Assembly (NCBI GenBank): GCA_963735455.1
Contig: CAVTKZ010000002.1
Location: 620,001 to 684,000, forward strand
Source: Palsa-1033 sp963735455
Lineage (GTDB): Bacteria; Chloroflexota; Limnocylindria; Limnocylindrales; CSP1-4
Direction of reading: 5' to 3'
DNA length: 64,000 nucleotides
Below, piece by piece: positions 51,696 to 60,577 of the stretch. Below the pieces are notes generated by a model that was not told where the DNA came from, did no database searches, and worked only from the letters and a program-made list of their open reading frames with translations. Position numbers and translations under genes: made by a program. Each line of letters starts with the position of its first letter. Position 1 is the first letter of the stretch.

Positions 51696-52889
51696 ATGCC
51701 TCAGGCCGACCAGGCTGTCCGGTCAGCAGAGCCGATCCCGTGGGATCCGCTCCTGCCCCTCGACGATCCCTACCCGGGTTATCGCCGGCTGCGCGACGAG
51801 GCACCGCTCTATCACCACGTCGGCCGGGACGTGTGGGCCTTCTCGCGGTTCGATGACGTCCAGCGGGTCGCCCGCGACTGGCAGACGTACTCCAGCCGCG
51901 AGGGCAACGACCACGACGATACCTACCAGCTCTTCCAGCCGGCCGGCGACCTCGCCGGGGTCGACCCGCCGATCCACACCCGCCTGCGCAAGGTCTTCAG
52001 GACGCATTCAACCCGACCGCGGTCCGGGAGCGCTTCGAGCCGCCGGTCCGGGTGGCGGCACGCGCCCTCGTCGACCAGTTTGCCGACTCGGGCCGGGCCG
52101 ACTTCGCCCAGGACCTCGCTCGTCCGCTGCCGGCCCGGATGGTCTGCACCTGGCTCGGCTTCCCGGACGAGGACCACGCGATGCTCCTCGAGTGGTTCGA
52201 CGAGCTGCTCCATCGGGTGCCCGGCCAGGCGGCGATGCCGGCCAGCACGCTCCACGCGCGCGACAAGCTCCAGGCGTACGTCGGGCGAGGCCGCCGCGGA
52301 GCGGCGGGTCCACCCGCGCGAGGACCTCCTGAGCACGATGGTCCAGGCCGAGAAGGACGGCCTGCTCAGCAACGACGAGATCCTGGGCAGCTCCGTCCTG
52401 CTCTTCGTGGCCGGGATCACCACGACCGCCGGCCTGATCTCCAACTCGCTCTACCACCTGGCCAGCAATCCCGACCAGCTCGCCTTGATGCGCACGGAAC
52501 CGGAACGGCTGCCCGCGGCCGTCGAGGAGCTGCTTCGCTTCGATCCGCCGATCCAGACGCTCCTCCGGACGACGGTCCGCGATGTCGATGTCGACGGGCA
52601 GACGATCCCCGAGGGCGCCCACGTCAGCCTGATCTGGGCGTCGGCCGGCCGTGACGAGCGGCGCTGGACCGACCCTGATCGCCTGGACATCACCCGCGAG
52701 CCGCTCCGCCACCTGACGTTCGGCGAGGGGATTCACCACTGCATCGGAGCGCCGCTGGCCCGGCTCGAGGGCCGGATCGCCTTCGAGGAGCTCTTCGCCC
52801 GGATCCCCGAGTACTCGATCAGCGGGCCGATCGAACGGATCAGCACGCCGACCGACCGCGCCTTCAAGCACCTGCCCGCCGAGTTCTGA
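51696..52889 (+). CDS. Cytochrome P450, two compensating frameshifts inside
   Basis: The frame is open from ATG 51696 to 52889 (397 residues), but residues about 102-196 are out of frame. The true sequence of that stretch appears in another frame as ARALVDQFADSGRADFAQDLARPLPARMVCTWLGFPDED. A missing C near 52001 (TTCAGGACG for TTCCAGGACG) and an extra G near 52287 restore it. I-helix VAGITTTAG and heme loop FGEGIHHCIGAP with the axial cysteine are intact. Bacterial class I P450s hydroxylate or dealkylate small substrates with a ferredoxin partner, not seen here. Its place in the LacI regulon suggests substrate demethylation or hydroxylation. Confidence 0.82.
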   Translation: MPQADQAVRSAEPIPWDPLLPLDDPYPGYRRLRDEAPLYHHVGRDVWAFSRFDDVQRVARDWQTYSSREGNDHDDTYQLFQPAGDLAGVDPPIHTRLRKVFRTHSTRPRSGSASSRRSGWRHAPSSTSLPTRAGPTSPRTSLVRCRPGWSAPGSASRTRTTRCSSSGSTSCSIGCPARRRCRPARSTRATSSRRTSGEAAAERRVHPREDLLSTMVQAEKDGLLSNDEILGSSVLLFVAGITTTAGLISNSLYHLASNPDQLALMRTEPERLPAAVEELLRFDPPIQTLLRTTVRDVDVDGQTIPEGAHVSLIWASAGRDERRWTDPDRLDITREPLRHLTFGEGIHHCIGAPLARLEGRIAFEELFARIPEYSISGPIERISTPTDRAFKHLPAEF

Positions 52890-52920
52890 TTCGCCATCGC
52901 CCTGATGGCGGGCCCCTGAA

Positions 52921-53040
52921 CTAGGTGCCGGCGGCAACCAGTGCGGCCGGGAAGAGGACCATGATCAGCAGCCAGCCGGCCACGATCAGGATCACGCTTC
53001 GGATGGCGACCCAGGCAATTGACCGGTGGGCCTGACTCAT
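52921..53040 (-). CDS. Small single-helix membrane protein, 39 residues
   Basis: ATG at 53040 to TAG at 52921 encodes a short basic/polar N-terminus followed by one hydrophobic segment (about residues 16-37, rich in I, L, V, A). It is too short for usual gene calling. The ribosome-binding site (GGGAG) is about 12 bases away, which is weak. Function unknown; it could be a small membrane regulator, or chance. Confidence 0.35.
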   Translation of the reverse strand: MSQAHRSIAWVAIRSVILIVAGWLLIMVLFPAALVAAGT

Positions 53041-53136
53041 GTGCCTGGGACTCTCCCGCGAGCTCGATTGTTGCGTTGCGGCCCCGATGAGGTTCGGCAT
53101 GCCGTCGAGGGAGTCTGGAGCGCGATCAGCCGCCTG

Positions 53137-55263
53137 TCATGACGAACGAGTCATGCCCGGGGTTCGACGTTCCGGCCGCGTCGCCAGCCGCCAGCCGTCA
53201 ATCAGCGCCCGGGCCCGATCGCGCAGGGCAAGGGCCTCAGCGTCGCCCGCCTGGAGGGCCGCCTCGAGGCCGTCGAGGGTGTCGTACAGCGCGTGCCATT
53301 GCCGCCGCTCCGCGTCGATCGCGGCGCGCAATCCGGCTCCGCCCGCGCCGAAGCCGAGCATCCCGGGAAGACGCTCTGACCCGAGCGTCGCATAGGCCCG
53401 GCCACGCTCCGGCTGGCCGGTGACGTAGGCCTCGATGATGCGCAGGGCAAAGCGGAGCATGACGATCGTGACCGGGAGCTCCGAGATGAACCCGCCGGTG
53501 AACGGATCCACGAGCGCCTTCAGGCTGCCAAGGGTCGGCCCGACGCCCCCCGCGCCGGATCCCGCGGAGCGCTCGGCGAGCGCCCTGGCGTAGGCCGAGA
53601 AGACCAGGATCCGGACGTCGTCGCCGACCAGCTTGCCGACCTCGGCCGCCTCGATCGCCGCGCCGGCATAGGCCTCCTTGTCGTGGCGCATCACCAGGCC
53701 CGCGGCGTGGACGCAGGCCAGCCGGGCCCCCGCCTGGCCCTGGACCGAGAGCACATAGGCCTGGTCTTCGGCGCGCCCGACGAACGACGGCGTGAACGGG
53801 CGATGGCGGCGCAGCGCGTCGACCAGGATCCCGCTCGTGCCGCCGGTCACGTGGATCCGCTCGAGGGCGGTGTTGACGCCGTCCGGCGACGGCGTGTCGT
53901 AGCGCTCGAGCATCTCGGCCCGGGTCGAGATGGCCTGCGGTAGCGGGCTGAAGAAGACGTGGTCGGACGGCCGCCGGGGACCGGCCGGCAGGGGGACATC
54001 CGGGGTGAACAGGCCCCGGCCGATGTCGCTCGCGTTGACCAGGGCGCCGGCCAGCAGGCCGAGCTCTAGCGGACGTCCATTCGAATCGCGGCCGGTCGCG
54101 CCCCACAGGGGCGTCTCGAGATGTTCGAGCGCCGTCCGGCCCGTCTCGGCGAGGAGCTCCGGCTGGGGGAAGACCTGGTCGAGGTCGAATTTGAACGTGC
54201 CTCGCACGGCCGGATCGACCAGGACCTGCCAGATCGCCGCGATCGCCTTGAGGAACGAGTAGTGGCGGCCGTACTCGCCATCGACACCCAGGACGTCGAG
54301 CTCGACAGGCGTCTCACCGCCTGGGTCAAGCGCGGCCGGACCGAACCGCCTGTGCGCCGGCTCGAGGACCTCCGTCACCAACCGCCGGACGTCGGTTTCG
54401 GTCACCACCAGGACATCGACCTGCTCGAGGTCGGGCACACCGGCCATCTCCTCGATGTAGCGCTGGGCGACCTCGCGCAGCTCGACATGGGTCACCGAGA
54501 CGGACAGCAGGCAGGTCAGGCGTGGTCGCCGCCCATCGGGCCCGGCCCGCTCGGCGCGCATCGCCGCGTCCAGCCCGCGCAGGCCATGGAGCAGCTCATT
54601 GGCGGCCGGCGCAACCCCGATCGGGATCGGGTGGTCGAACCAATAGCGCTGTCCGGCGGCGCGCGAGCGGGCGACGGCTGCCGCGACCAGCGGATCCATC
54701 TCCGGATCCCGCCCGTCGCTCGTCTCGAGCGGCAGGCCGAGCAGGACGTTCGAGGTGAACAGGACCTCGCGCGCGGCGTCGACGATCGGCCGTGGATTGA
54801 GCTGCTCGATCTCCACCAGGCGCCGCCGGCGAAGGGCGGCGATCGATCCGTCGACGTCGCCCAGCAGGCCGGTGGCCTCCGGGTAGAGCACGGACCAGGC
54901 CGCCTCGGTCGCGGCGGGTCGATCCGGCTCCGCGCCGGCCAGCACGGACGCGGCCGCTTCGAGCGTCGACCCGAATTCCGGGTCGGCCAGCAGCAGCTCG
55001 GCGATCTCCGCCTGGACCGCCTGGACCCCGGCCCGGAGAAGCCCGACCAGCCCGGCGCCCGCCTCTCCGGGTTCCTCCTCGATCATGGCTCGCGCTCGAT
55101 CGGCCAGGGGATGGTCAGGCCCGGACAGGACGATCAGGAACGCCGCGGCGGACGCCGCCGGGCCGTCGCTCGCCAACCACTGGCCGGCGTCAATCGGCAG
55201 CTCGTCTGGCCCGAACCGATCGCCGATCAGGTAGCGGACGATCGCCTCGAGGGACTCCGGCAT
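53137..55263 (-). CDS. Large conserved-looking protein of unknown function, possibly glycosyltransferase-like
   Basis: I do not recognise the family with confidence. From ATG 55263 the protein has 708 residues, no signal peptide and no clear membrane helix. The first ~180 residues are helical and acidic. The middle holds RLTCLLSVSVTH, a Rossmann-like VDVLVVTETD, and GTFKFDLDQVFPQPELL, in which DLD resembles the DxD of GT-A transferases. The later part has THVFF-type DHVFFSPLPQAISTRAEMLERYD, TGGTSGILVDALRRHRPFTPSFVGRAEDQAYVLSVQGQ and a histidine-containing RHDKEAYAGA. It is beside the GT4/GH130 operon. Long length with motifs at scale supports a real enzyme; the activity is a guess. Confidence 0.6.
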   Translation of the reverse strand: MPESLEAIVRYLIGDRFGPDELPIDAGQWLASDGPAASAAAFLIVLSGPDHPLADRARAMIEEEPGEAGAGLVGLLRAGVQAVQAEIAELLLADPEFGSTLEAAASVLAGAEPDRPAATEAAWSVLYPEATGLLGDVDGSIAALRRRRLVEIEQLNPRPIVDAAREVLFTSNVLLGLPLETSDGRDPEMDPLVAAAVARSRAAGQRYWFDHPIPIGVAPAANELLHGLRGLDAAMRAERAGPDGRRPRLTCLLSVSVTHVELREVAQRYIEEMAGVPDLEQVDVLVVTETDVRRLVTEVLEPAHRRFGPAALDPGGETPVELDVLGVDGEYGRHYSFLKAIAAIWQVLVDPAVRGTFKFDLDQVFPQPELLAETGRTALEHLETPLWGATGRDSNGRPLELGLLAGALVNASDIGRGLFTPDVPLPAGPRRPSDHVFFSPLPQAISTRAEMLERYDTPSPDGVNTALERIHVTGGTSGILVDALRRHRPFTPSFVGRAEDQAYVLSVQGQAGARLACVHAAGLVMRHDKEAYAGAAIEAAEVGKLVGDDVRILVFSAYARALAERSAGSGAGGVGPTLGSLKALVDPFTGGFISELPVTIVMLRFALRIIEAYVTGQPERGRAYATLGSERLPGMLGFGAGGAGLRAAIDAERRQWHALYDTLDGLEAALQAGDAEALALRDRARALIDGWRLATRPERRTPGMTRSS

Positions 55264-55340
55264 GGGCCAAGCATGGCCGAATGAGCCGTCGGGCGCAGAT
55301 CCTGCCCGTTTCCTACTGGCAACGGAATCGCGCCGGCCTA

Positions 55341-55370
55341 TTGTCAGAAATGGGCTCGCGGGAGTACTTT
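55341..55370 (+). promoter_or_regulatory. Probable promoter of the coiled-coil protein gene
   Basis: TTGTCA (55341-55346), an 18-base spacer and TACTTT (55365-55370) lie 26 bases before ATG 55396, in a short AT-richer patch of an otherwise GC-rich gap. Confidence 0.5.
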
Positions 55371-55395
55371 CGGCCCCCCGCTGAGGATAGTTCGA

Positions 55396-56448
55396 ATGTA
55401 CTCTGACCTTCCGGTAGAAGACCTCGGCTCGAACGACGCCGCCGACGATTCGGCTGCCTCGAACGAGGCCCCGGTGGCCGTCGCCGAAGGGGACGCACCC
55501 GAAGCGGTCGCAGCCACGCCAGCCGACGATTCGGCCGAGCCCGGTGACTCCGCCGAGGGCGGTGACGCCGCCGAACATGCCGTTGAGGACACCCCGGCGA
55601 TCATTCGCCGCCCGACCCCGCTCTTCTCGTTCAAGTCCGAGATGGCCCGGGCGATGCAGGTCGTGGCCGACAAGGAGCGCGAGCGAATCGACGCCGGCGT
55701 CGGCGACGAGGAGACCGCCCAGGTCGACAAGATCCACGTCCGGGCAGCGGCCGAGGCGGCCCAGCTGCGCAAGCACGCCGACGAGGACGTGGCCCTGGTC
55801 AATGCCTGGTACGACGACCAGGTCAGGCAGCTCCGCGAAGCTGCCGACCACCAGATCGAGGATCGCCGGGCGGGCCTCGAGGATTCGCTGACTCACCACG
55901 GATCCCTGATCGAGGCAGAAATCCAGTCGGTCCACGCCTCGGTCGAGGGCTACCGCGCCTCACTGGACACCTTCTTCGGGCGCCTGGCCGAGGAGCAGGA
56001 TCCCAGCGTCATTGCCCGCCTGGCCGGCACGCTGCCGGACCTGCCCGACCTCGACTCCGTCCGGGCCGACGCCCGGGCCCGGGCGATGCGCGAGATCGAG
56101 CAGACCTCGGCGGCCGATGCCACGCTGGCGACCGACGCGACGCCGGCGGGCGAGGCGGAGCCGGCCGGCGGCATTGCCCATTTCGAGCTCGAGCGCGAGC
56201 TGGTGCCGGTCATGGATCCGGCAGCGGTCAAGCAGCGGGTCGGCATCCTGAGCGGGCTGGGGATGGCGGTCGTCCGGCCCGGGCCCTCCGCCCTGAACGG
56301 CCGGCCGCAGGTGAGCCCGGCCGAGTCGCACGACGACGAGACCGCGGCCCCTGCCGACGCCGATCCGGCCGACGAGACCGCGGCGGTCCCGGCAATCCAC
56401 GCCTCGACGATCTGGGACGCGACCTCGGGAGATTCCGAAGGCCACTAG
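55396..56448 (+). CDS. Acidic coiled-coil protein of unknown function
   Basis: The 350-residue protein has an acidic, Ala/Asp/Glu-rich, probably disordered N-terminus (to about 68), then a long helical/coiled-coil stretch (about 75-195: FKSEMARAMQVVADKERERIDAG, then EAAQLRKHADEDVALVNAWYDDQVRQLREAADHQIEDR), a short conserved-looking part (VPVMDPAAVKQRVGILSGLGMAVVRPG), and another acidic tail. It is cytoplasmic and could be a scaffolding protein. No family assignment. The start has a GAGGAT site and an upstream promoter. Convergent with the GH130 gene. Confidence 0.65.
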   Translation: MYSDLPVEDLGSNDAADDSAASNEAPVAVAEGDAPEAVAATPADDSAEPGDSAEGGDAAEHAVEDTPAIIRRPTPLFSFKSEMARAMQVVADKERERIDAGVGDEETAQVDKIHVRAAAEAAQLRKHADEDVALVNAWYDDQVRQLREAADHQIEDRRAGLEDSLTHHGSLIEAEIQSVHASVEGYRASLDTFFGRLAEEQDPSVIARLAGTLPDLPDLDSVRADARARAMREIEQTSAADATLATDATPAGEAEPAGGIAHFELERELVPVMDPAAVKQRVGILSGLGMAVVRPGPSALNGRPQVSPAESHDDETAAPADADPADETAAVPAIHASTIWDATSGDSEGH

Positions 56449-56486
56449 GCACCCCTGCCGAGCCCCGAGCCGGCCGGACGGCCGGG

Positions 56487-57476
56487 CTAGTTGACCCGGT
56501 CGGATTCGCGTCGTCGGTCGGGCTCCGGGCAGCTCCGAACGTAGGCCATGACGTCCCGGAAGCCAGCCGTCGCGAGGGCGACACAGGTGTCGGCGGCGCC
56601 GTAATAGAGGTGCAGCCGGTCGGCCTCCCGATCCACCGTCCAGCCGCAGGGAAAGACGACCTGGTCGACGTCGCCGGCGCGCTCGTAGGGAGCGACAGGG
56701 CCCAGCACCCATTCGTCGCTCCGGCGCAGGACCACGGTCGGGTCATCAAGGTCCAGGAGGGCGAATCCCACCCGGTAGATCGGGCCGCCGGCCGTCAGGT
56801 GCACCCCGTGGTACATCACCAGCCAGCCCTCGTCCGTTTCCAGGGGAGGCGGGCCCAGGCCGATCTTGCCGGCATCCCACCAGGCACCGTCGCGCGCCTC
56901 GACCAGCAAGGCGTGGTCGCCCCAATGGCGCAGGTCAGGCGAATACGACACCCAGATGTGGGCGCCGCCGCGCATCGGGGTCGGGCGGTGGATCATCGCC
57001 CAGCGGCCGTCGATCCGGCGCGGGAACATCGCCGCGTCCTTGTCCTCCGGGGGCATGGCCGGCCCCAGGCGAGTCACGGTCCGGAAGTCCTTCGTGGTCG
57101 CCAGGGAGACGAGGGGTCCGCGCCGGCTGTAGGCGGTGTAGGCAATCACCCACTCATCTCGCTCGGGCAGCCAGGTGAGGCGGGGATCCTCGCAGCCCCA
57201 GACCTCTTCCGGATGGGTGTCGGGCTGCGGGCTCATCAGTGGTTGCGCGTCAAAGCGCCAGTCGCCGATCCCGTCGCGACTGCGCGCGACCTGGAGGTGG
57301 GAGATCCCGCGCCGGTCCTCGACCCGGAGGAGCAGCACGGTCTCATCGTCGAGGAGGGCCGCGCCGGGATTGAAGACGGCGTTCGCCGCGTAGGGCAGCT
57401 GGCCGACGGTCACGATGGGATTGCCCGAATGCCGTCGGAAGAGCGGGTCGCGGGCGGGCCGAAGCTGGAATGCCAT
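56487..57476 (-). CDS. GH130-family glycosidase/phosphorylase
   Basis: From ATG 57476 the protein has 329 residues; an upstream GTG at 57536 is possible. The five-bladed propeller of GH130 shows HSGNPIVTVGQ, VFNPGAALLDDETVLLLRVEDRRG, GCEDPRLTWLPERDEWVIAYTAYSRRG, and KIGLGPPPLETDEGWLVMYHGVHLTAGGPIYRVG. GH130 members phosphorolyse or hydrolyse beta-mannosides. It is last in an operon with an alpha/alpha-barrel protein and a GT4 transferase, a set seen together in other genomes and suggesting build-up and recovery of a mannose-type glycan. Sub-specificity cannot be read here. Confidence 0.82.
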   Translation of the reverse strand: MAFQLRPARDPLFRRHSGNPIVTVGQLPYAANAVFNPGAALLDDETVLLLRVEDRRGISHLQVARSRDGIGDWRFDAQPLMSPQPDTHPEEVWGCEDPRLTWLPERDEWVIAYTAYSRRGPLVSLATTKDFRTVTRLGPAMPPEDKDAAMFPRRIDGRWAMIHRPTPMRGGAHIWVSYSPDLRHWGDHALLVEARDGAWWDAGKIGLGPPPLETDEGWLVMYHGVHLTAGGPIYRVGFALLDLDDPTVVLRRSDEWVLGPVAPYERAGDVDQVVFPCGWTVDREADRLHLYYGAADTCVALATAGFRDVMAYVRSCPEPDRRRESDRVN

Positions 57477-57569
57477 CGATTCAAGTATTCCGGGCGAGCG
57501 CACCGGCGTCCACCCCTCGGAGCCCTCTGAAATCACATTGCAACGTGATCTCTCCTTGGCCTGTGCCCG

Positions 57570-58697
57570 TCATGTCCTGTCCCGAGTGGCACCCGGGGCG
57601 CTCCTCGTCGCACGGACGACCTCGGTTGCCGTCAGCCAGGCAAGGGTGGACTCGGCGCCCTGATTGGCGTTCACGCCCACGGCGGACAGGCCATCGCCAC
57701 AGCCGCCCCGATCCCGGTCGGCAACCGGGATGCCCGTGCTGTTGCGACCCTCGAACCACGCGTAGCAGCGCTCCATCTCGGTCAACCAGAGAGGGTCGGA
57801 CGTCGACCTCCACGCTGCGGCGCAGGCCTCGACCAGTACCGCCGCGTCGATCGGCTGCTGGTCGTAGTGGGCGGGTTCCTGATCTCGTGGCCACCAGCCG
57901 CGGTTGCCCACGAGGACGACGTACCCGCCTGCGGCGGTCTGCGCGTCGAGCAGCCAGCGCAGCACGCTGGCCCCGCGCCGAGCCATCGCGCGGTCACCGA
58001 GGCAATCGCCGGCCTCGATCAACGCCTGGCACAGGAGGGCGTTCTCGTAGGTCACGACCGCCTCCGGCCACGGCCAGAGCTGGTCAGTCTCCTCGAATGC
58101 GCGGATCAAGCGCCGAGCCAGGTCCGCCAGGACATCAGCCGAGTCGGCCGACCCCGCGCCGCTCTTCTGGAGCGCAACGCATCCGAGGATCACCCTGGCC
58201 CAGGGTCGAAGCGCCCCCAGGCCGGTTGCTGCCGGCAAGGCGAGGTCGAACAGCCGGCGTGACCATCTGTGGTGGGTCGAGCCAGGCGTCGACTCCGAGT
58301 GGATCATGGCCAGGGCGTGGATCGCGCGGGCATGCGCGTCGGGGGATCCATCGCGTTCGAGCCAGTTGCCATCGTCGTCCCGGAAGTTCCTGAACCGTCC
58401 GCTGGCCTCGACGAAGGCCGCGTCGAGAAAGGCGAGGCTGCGTCGAAGCGACGGCCCGACCGCTCGAGCTCCGAGGACGCGGGCCTGGAGCACGTCGACG
58501 ACAGCTGCCCGGGCGACGTCGTCAGTGCAGTAGCCCTGGCCCGGATCCGGGACGGATCCCCGAGCGTGCTGATAGATGCCGAACCGGCCGGTCAGCTCGC
58601 GCAAGTGGGTTCGGACCGGGGGCGGCATCGGGCTCCCAGGAGCGGCGGCTCTGGCATCCGGCCGAGGCGAGTCCAGGAGCGCCTGCGGGCACGACAC
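57570..58697 (-). CDS. Alpha/alpha-barrel glycosidase-like protein (GT4-associated)
   Basis: The protein is taken from a GTG at 58697 (375 residues); an ATG at 58628 is the shorter option. THLRELTGRFGIYQHARGSVPDPGQGYCTDDVARAAV marks a (alpha/alpha)-toroid protein often encoded next to GT4 transferases. Later FRNFRDDDGNWLERDGSPDAHARAIHALA, WPWPEAVVTYENALLCQALIEAGD and YDQQPIDAAVLVEAC continue the helical repeats. Likely a glycosidase, lyase or phosphorylase of an alpha-linked glycan; catalytic residues unknown to me. It sits between the GT4 and GH130 genes, eight bases after the former. Confidence 0.7.
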   Translation of the reverse strand: MSCPQALLDSPRPDARAAAPGSPMPPPVRTHLRELTGRFGIYQHARGSVPDPGQGYCTDDVARAAVVDVLQARVLGARAVGPSLRRSLAFLDAAFVEASGRFRNFRDDDGNWLERDGSPDAHARAIHALAMIHSESTPGSTHHRWSRRLFDLALPAATGLGALRPWARVILGCVALQKSGAGSADSADVLADLARRLIRAFEETDQLWPWPEAVVTYENALLCQALIEAGDCLGDRAMARRGASVLRWLLDAQTAAGGYVVLVGNRGWWPRDQEPAHYDQQPIDAAVLVEACAAAWRSTSDPLWLTEMERCYAWFEGRNSTGIPVADRDRGGCGDGLSAVGVNANQGAESTLAWLTATEVVRATRSAPGATRDRT

Positions 58698-58704
58698 GTC
58701 GCCG

Positions 58705-60009
58705 TCAACCAGGGGAGGTCGCTTCAGGCAGCAGGGCGCCACCGGACCGCCAGAGCTGGCTTTTCTCCCACGGCCGTTGCGCCTCATCCGCAACCTCCGA
58801 GAAGATTTGGCGATACGTGGCGCCCACATGGTCCCAGGTCATTGCCCGGCCATGGATGTAGGCTCGCCGGCGGGCCCGGTCGCGCTTTGGTCCGTCGGTC
58901 AGATAGCTCGCGATCGCCCCGCCAAGGGCGTCGCTGTCGCCGAACGGCACGACTTCACCACGGCCATCCGCCAGTAGCTCGCGGGCATAGGCATAGGGCG
59001 TCGATACGAGCGCTTTGCCTGTTCCGAGCGCGTAGGCGAGCGTCCCTGAAGCGGCCTGCTCGGCGCCGGGGTAGGGCGTCACGAAGACGTCCGCCGCCTG
59101 TAACCAGCGACCAAGGGTCGGCAGATCCACGTATTCATTGATGAAGCGGACATGCTCGCAGAGGTCCAACTCCCGGACGAGCTCCTGGAGGCCGTGGCGG
59201 TAGGTCTCGCCGTCTCGCCTGAGGAGCTCCGGATGGGTGGCCCCGAGGACGACGTAGCAGGCGTCCGGGGACTGCTCGATCACCCTCCTCATCGAGCGGA
59301 TGGCCAGCTCGTAGCCCTTACCCGGTCCCAGCAGGCCGAAGCTCAGGACGATCGGCCGACCGGGCAAGCCAACGAGGGGCTTGATCGTGTCGGGCTCGAC
59401 GAACGGCAGATCCGGGACTCCGTGTGGCACGACCCCAACCCGACTCGGGTCGACCTCGTAGACGTCAGTCAGGATTCTGGCCGCCGAGTGGGCCAGGACA
59501 AGCACTCGACTCGACGCCCGGGTCACCCGGCTGAGCACCTCGCGCTGGTGCGCCGACGGCTGGCTGAGCACGGTGTGCAGCGTCGACACCAGGGGCACAT
59601 CCAACTCGTCGACCAGATTCAGGACGAGCTCGCCGTCCGGCCCGCCGTAGATCCCGAATTCGTGCTGGAGCGACACCGCATACACGCCTGACCGATTGAG
59701 GCGATCGGCCGCCCGGACGTAGTCGGCCGGCTCATCCGGGTTCACCCGCAGGCGGACTTCGGGCGGGAAGTCGCGGGGCTCGTAATCGACGGCCACCACC
59801 TCGACGGCGGGCGGACGATCGACCCTGCTTCGCGGCTGACCGCCGCTTGGGTCCAGGTCCCGGAGGCCGGCCGCCACCGCCGTCGCAAGATCTCGGGTGA
59901 AGGTCGCGATCCCGCACTGACGGGGCGGGTAGGTGCCGACGAACGCGACTCGGCGATCGCGCTGCAGTGACGGGAGGGAAAACGATCGCGGGTGACGCGG
60001 TTCGGCCAA
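58705..60009 (-). CDS. GT4-family glycosyltransferase
   Basis: A TTG at 60009 with AGGAG seven bases before gives 434 residues. DRRVAFVGTYPPRQCGIATFTRDLATAV is the usual start of GT-B GT4 enzymes of this sub-group; VYAVSLQHEFGIYGGPDGELV, VLVLAHSAARIL, VVPHGVPDLPFV (hinge), VLSFGLLGPGKGYELAIRSM, and the donor site AASGTLAYALGTGKALVSTPYAYARELL follow. It transfers an activated sugar onto a glycan or lipid; donor unknown. First gene of the GT4-barrel-GH130 operon. The open frame upstream to 61038 is non-coding antisense. Confidence 0.87.
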   Translation of the reverse strand: MAEPRHPRSFSLPSLQRDRRVAFVGTYPPRQCGIATFTRDLATAVAAGLRDLDPSGGQPRSRVDRPPAVEVVAVDYEPRDFPPEVRLRVNPDEPADYVRAADRLNRSGVYAVSLQHEFGIYGGPDGELVLNLVDELDVPLVSTLHTVLSQPSAHQREVLSRVTRASSRVLVLAHSAARILTDVYEVDPSRVGVVPHGVPDLPFVEPDTIKPLVGLPGRPIVLSFGLLGPGKGYELAIRSMRRVIEQSPDACYVVLGATHPELLRRDGETYRHGLQELVRELDLCEHVRFINEYVDLPTLGRWLQAADVFVTPYPGAEQAASGTLAYALGTGKALVSTPYAYARELLADGRGEVVPFGDSDALGGAIASYLTDGPKRDRARRRAYIHGRAMTWDHVGATYRQIFSEVADEAQRPWEKSQLWRSGGALLPEATSPG

Positions 60010-60357
60010 TTTCAAGCTCCTGGGAAAACGGATGTCTGGCGCCGGTCCGGATCGCTGACCCGGCGGAACCAGAGCATCCGTCGGAGCGCGTTTCGGCTGG
60101 TCCAACCACCTGGCCGAAGGGCTTGCGAATCCATGCCGATTTCGAGCGACCGGTCCGCCTTTCTGGCGGTTCAAGCCCGCCCGCGATGCAACTGCAATGC
60201 GGCCCCGCTCAGGCGGAATGGAATGGCCGGCCGCCCGAGGGCTACTGTGCGATCGTCTCCCGGATGGATCTCGAGGTCCAAGACGAGTGCCAGCCGGAGG
60301 CCTCCATCGGGGCTCGTGCCTTTTCCACGGCCCCGACCTGCCAACAACGGACGCAAT

Positions 60358-60383
60358 GAGCCCCGGTCCCTCCCCCGGGGCTC
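60358..60383. ncRNA. Possible structured RNA, first hairpin
   Basis: GAGCCCCGG (60358-60366) pairs perfectly with CCGGGGCTC (60375-60383) across an eight-base loop. It is the first of three stable hairpins ending at a good terminator near 60577. No known RNA family was recognised. Confidence 0.3.
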
Positions 60384-60537
60384 TTGCGCGTCCGGAATCG
60401 ATCGGCTCTCGGCGAGGCTGCAAGGGATCCGCAAGCGGATCGCCCGGCGGGGGCGGCCGCCTGATACCCATCGCGGACCACACTCGGGTCCGCTCCTCTA
60501 CAACGGATGGCCCTGTTCTGCGCGGCAATCCTGCATA

Positions 60538-60577
60538 GAACGCCTCCGACCTCGAACCAGTCGGGGGCGTTCCTTTT
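60538..60577 (+). terminator. Rho-independent terminator
   Basis: GAACGCCTCCGAC (60538-60550) pairs with GTCGGGGGCGTTC (60560-60572), 13 base pairs with one G-U, then CTTTT to 60577. It is on the rightward strand although no protein gene ends just before it, so it probably ends an unrecognised RNA or transcript. Confidence 0.7.
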
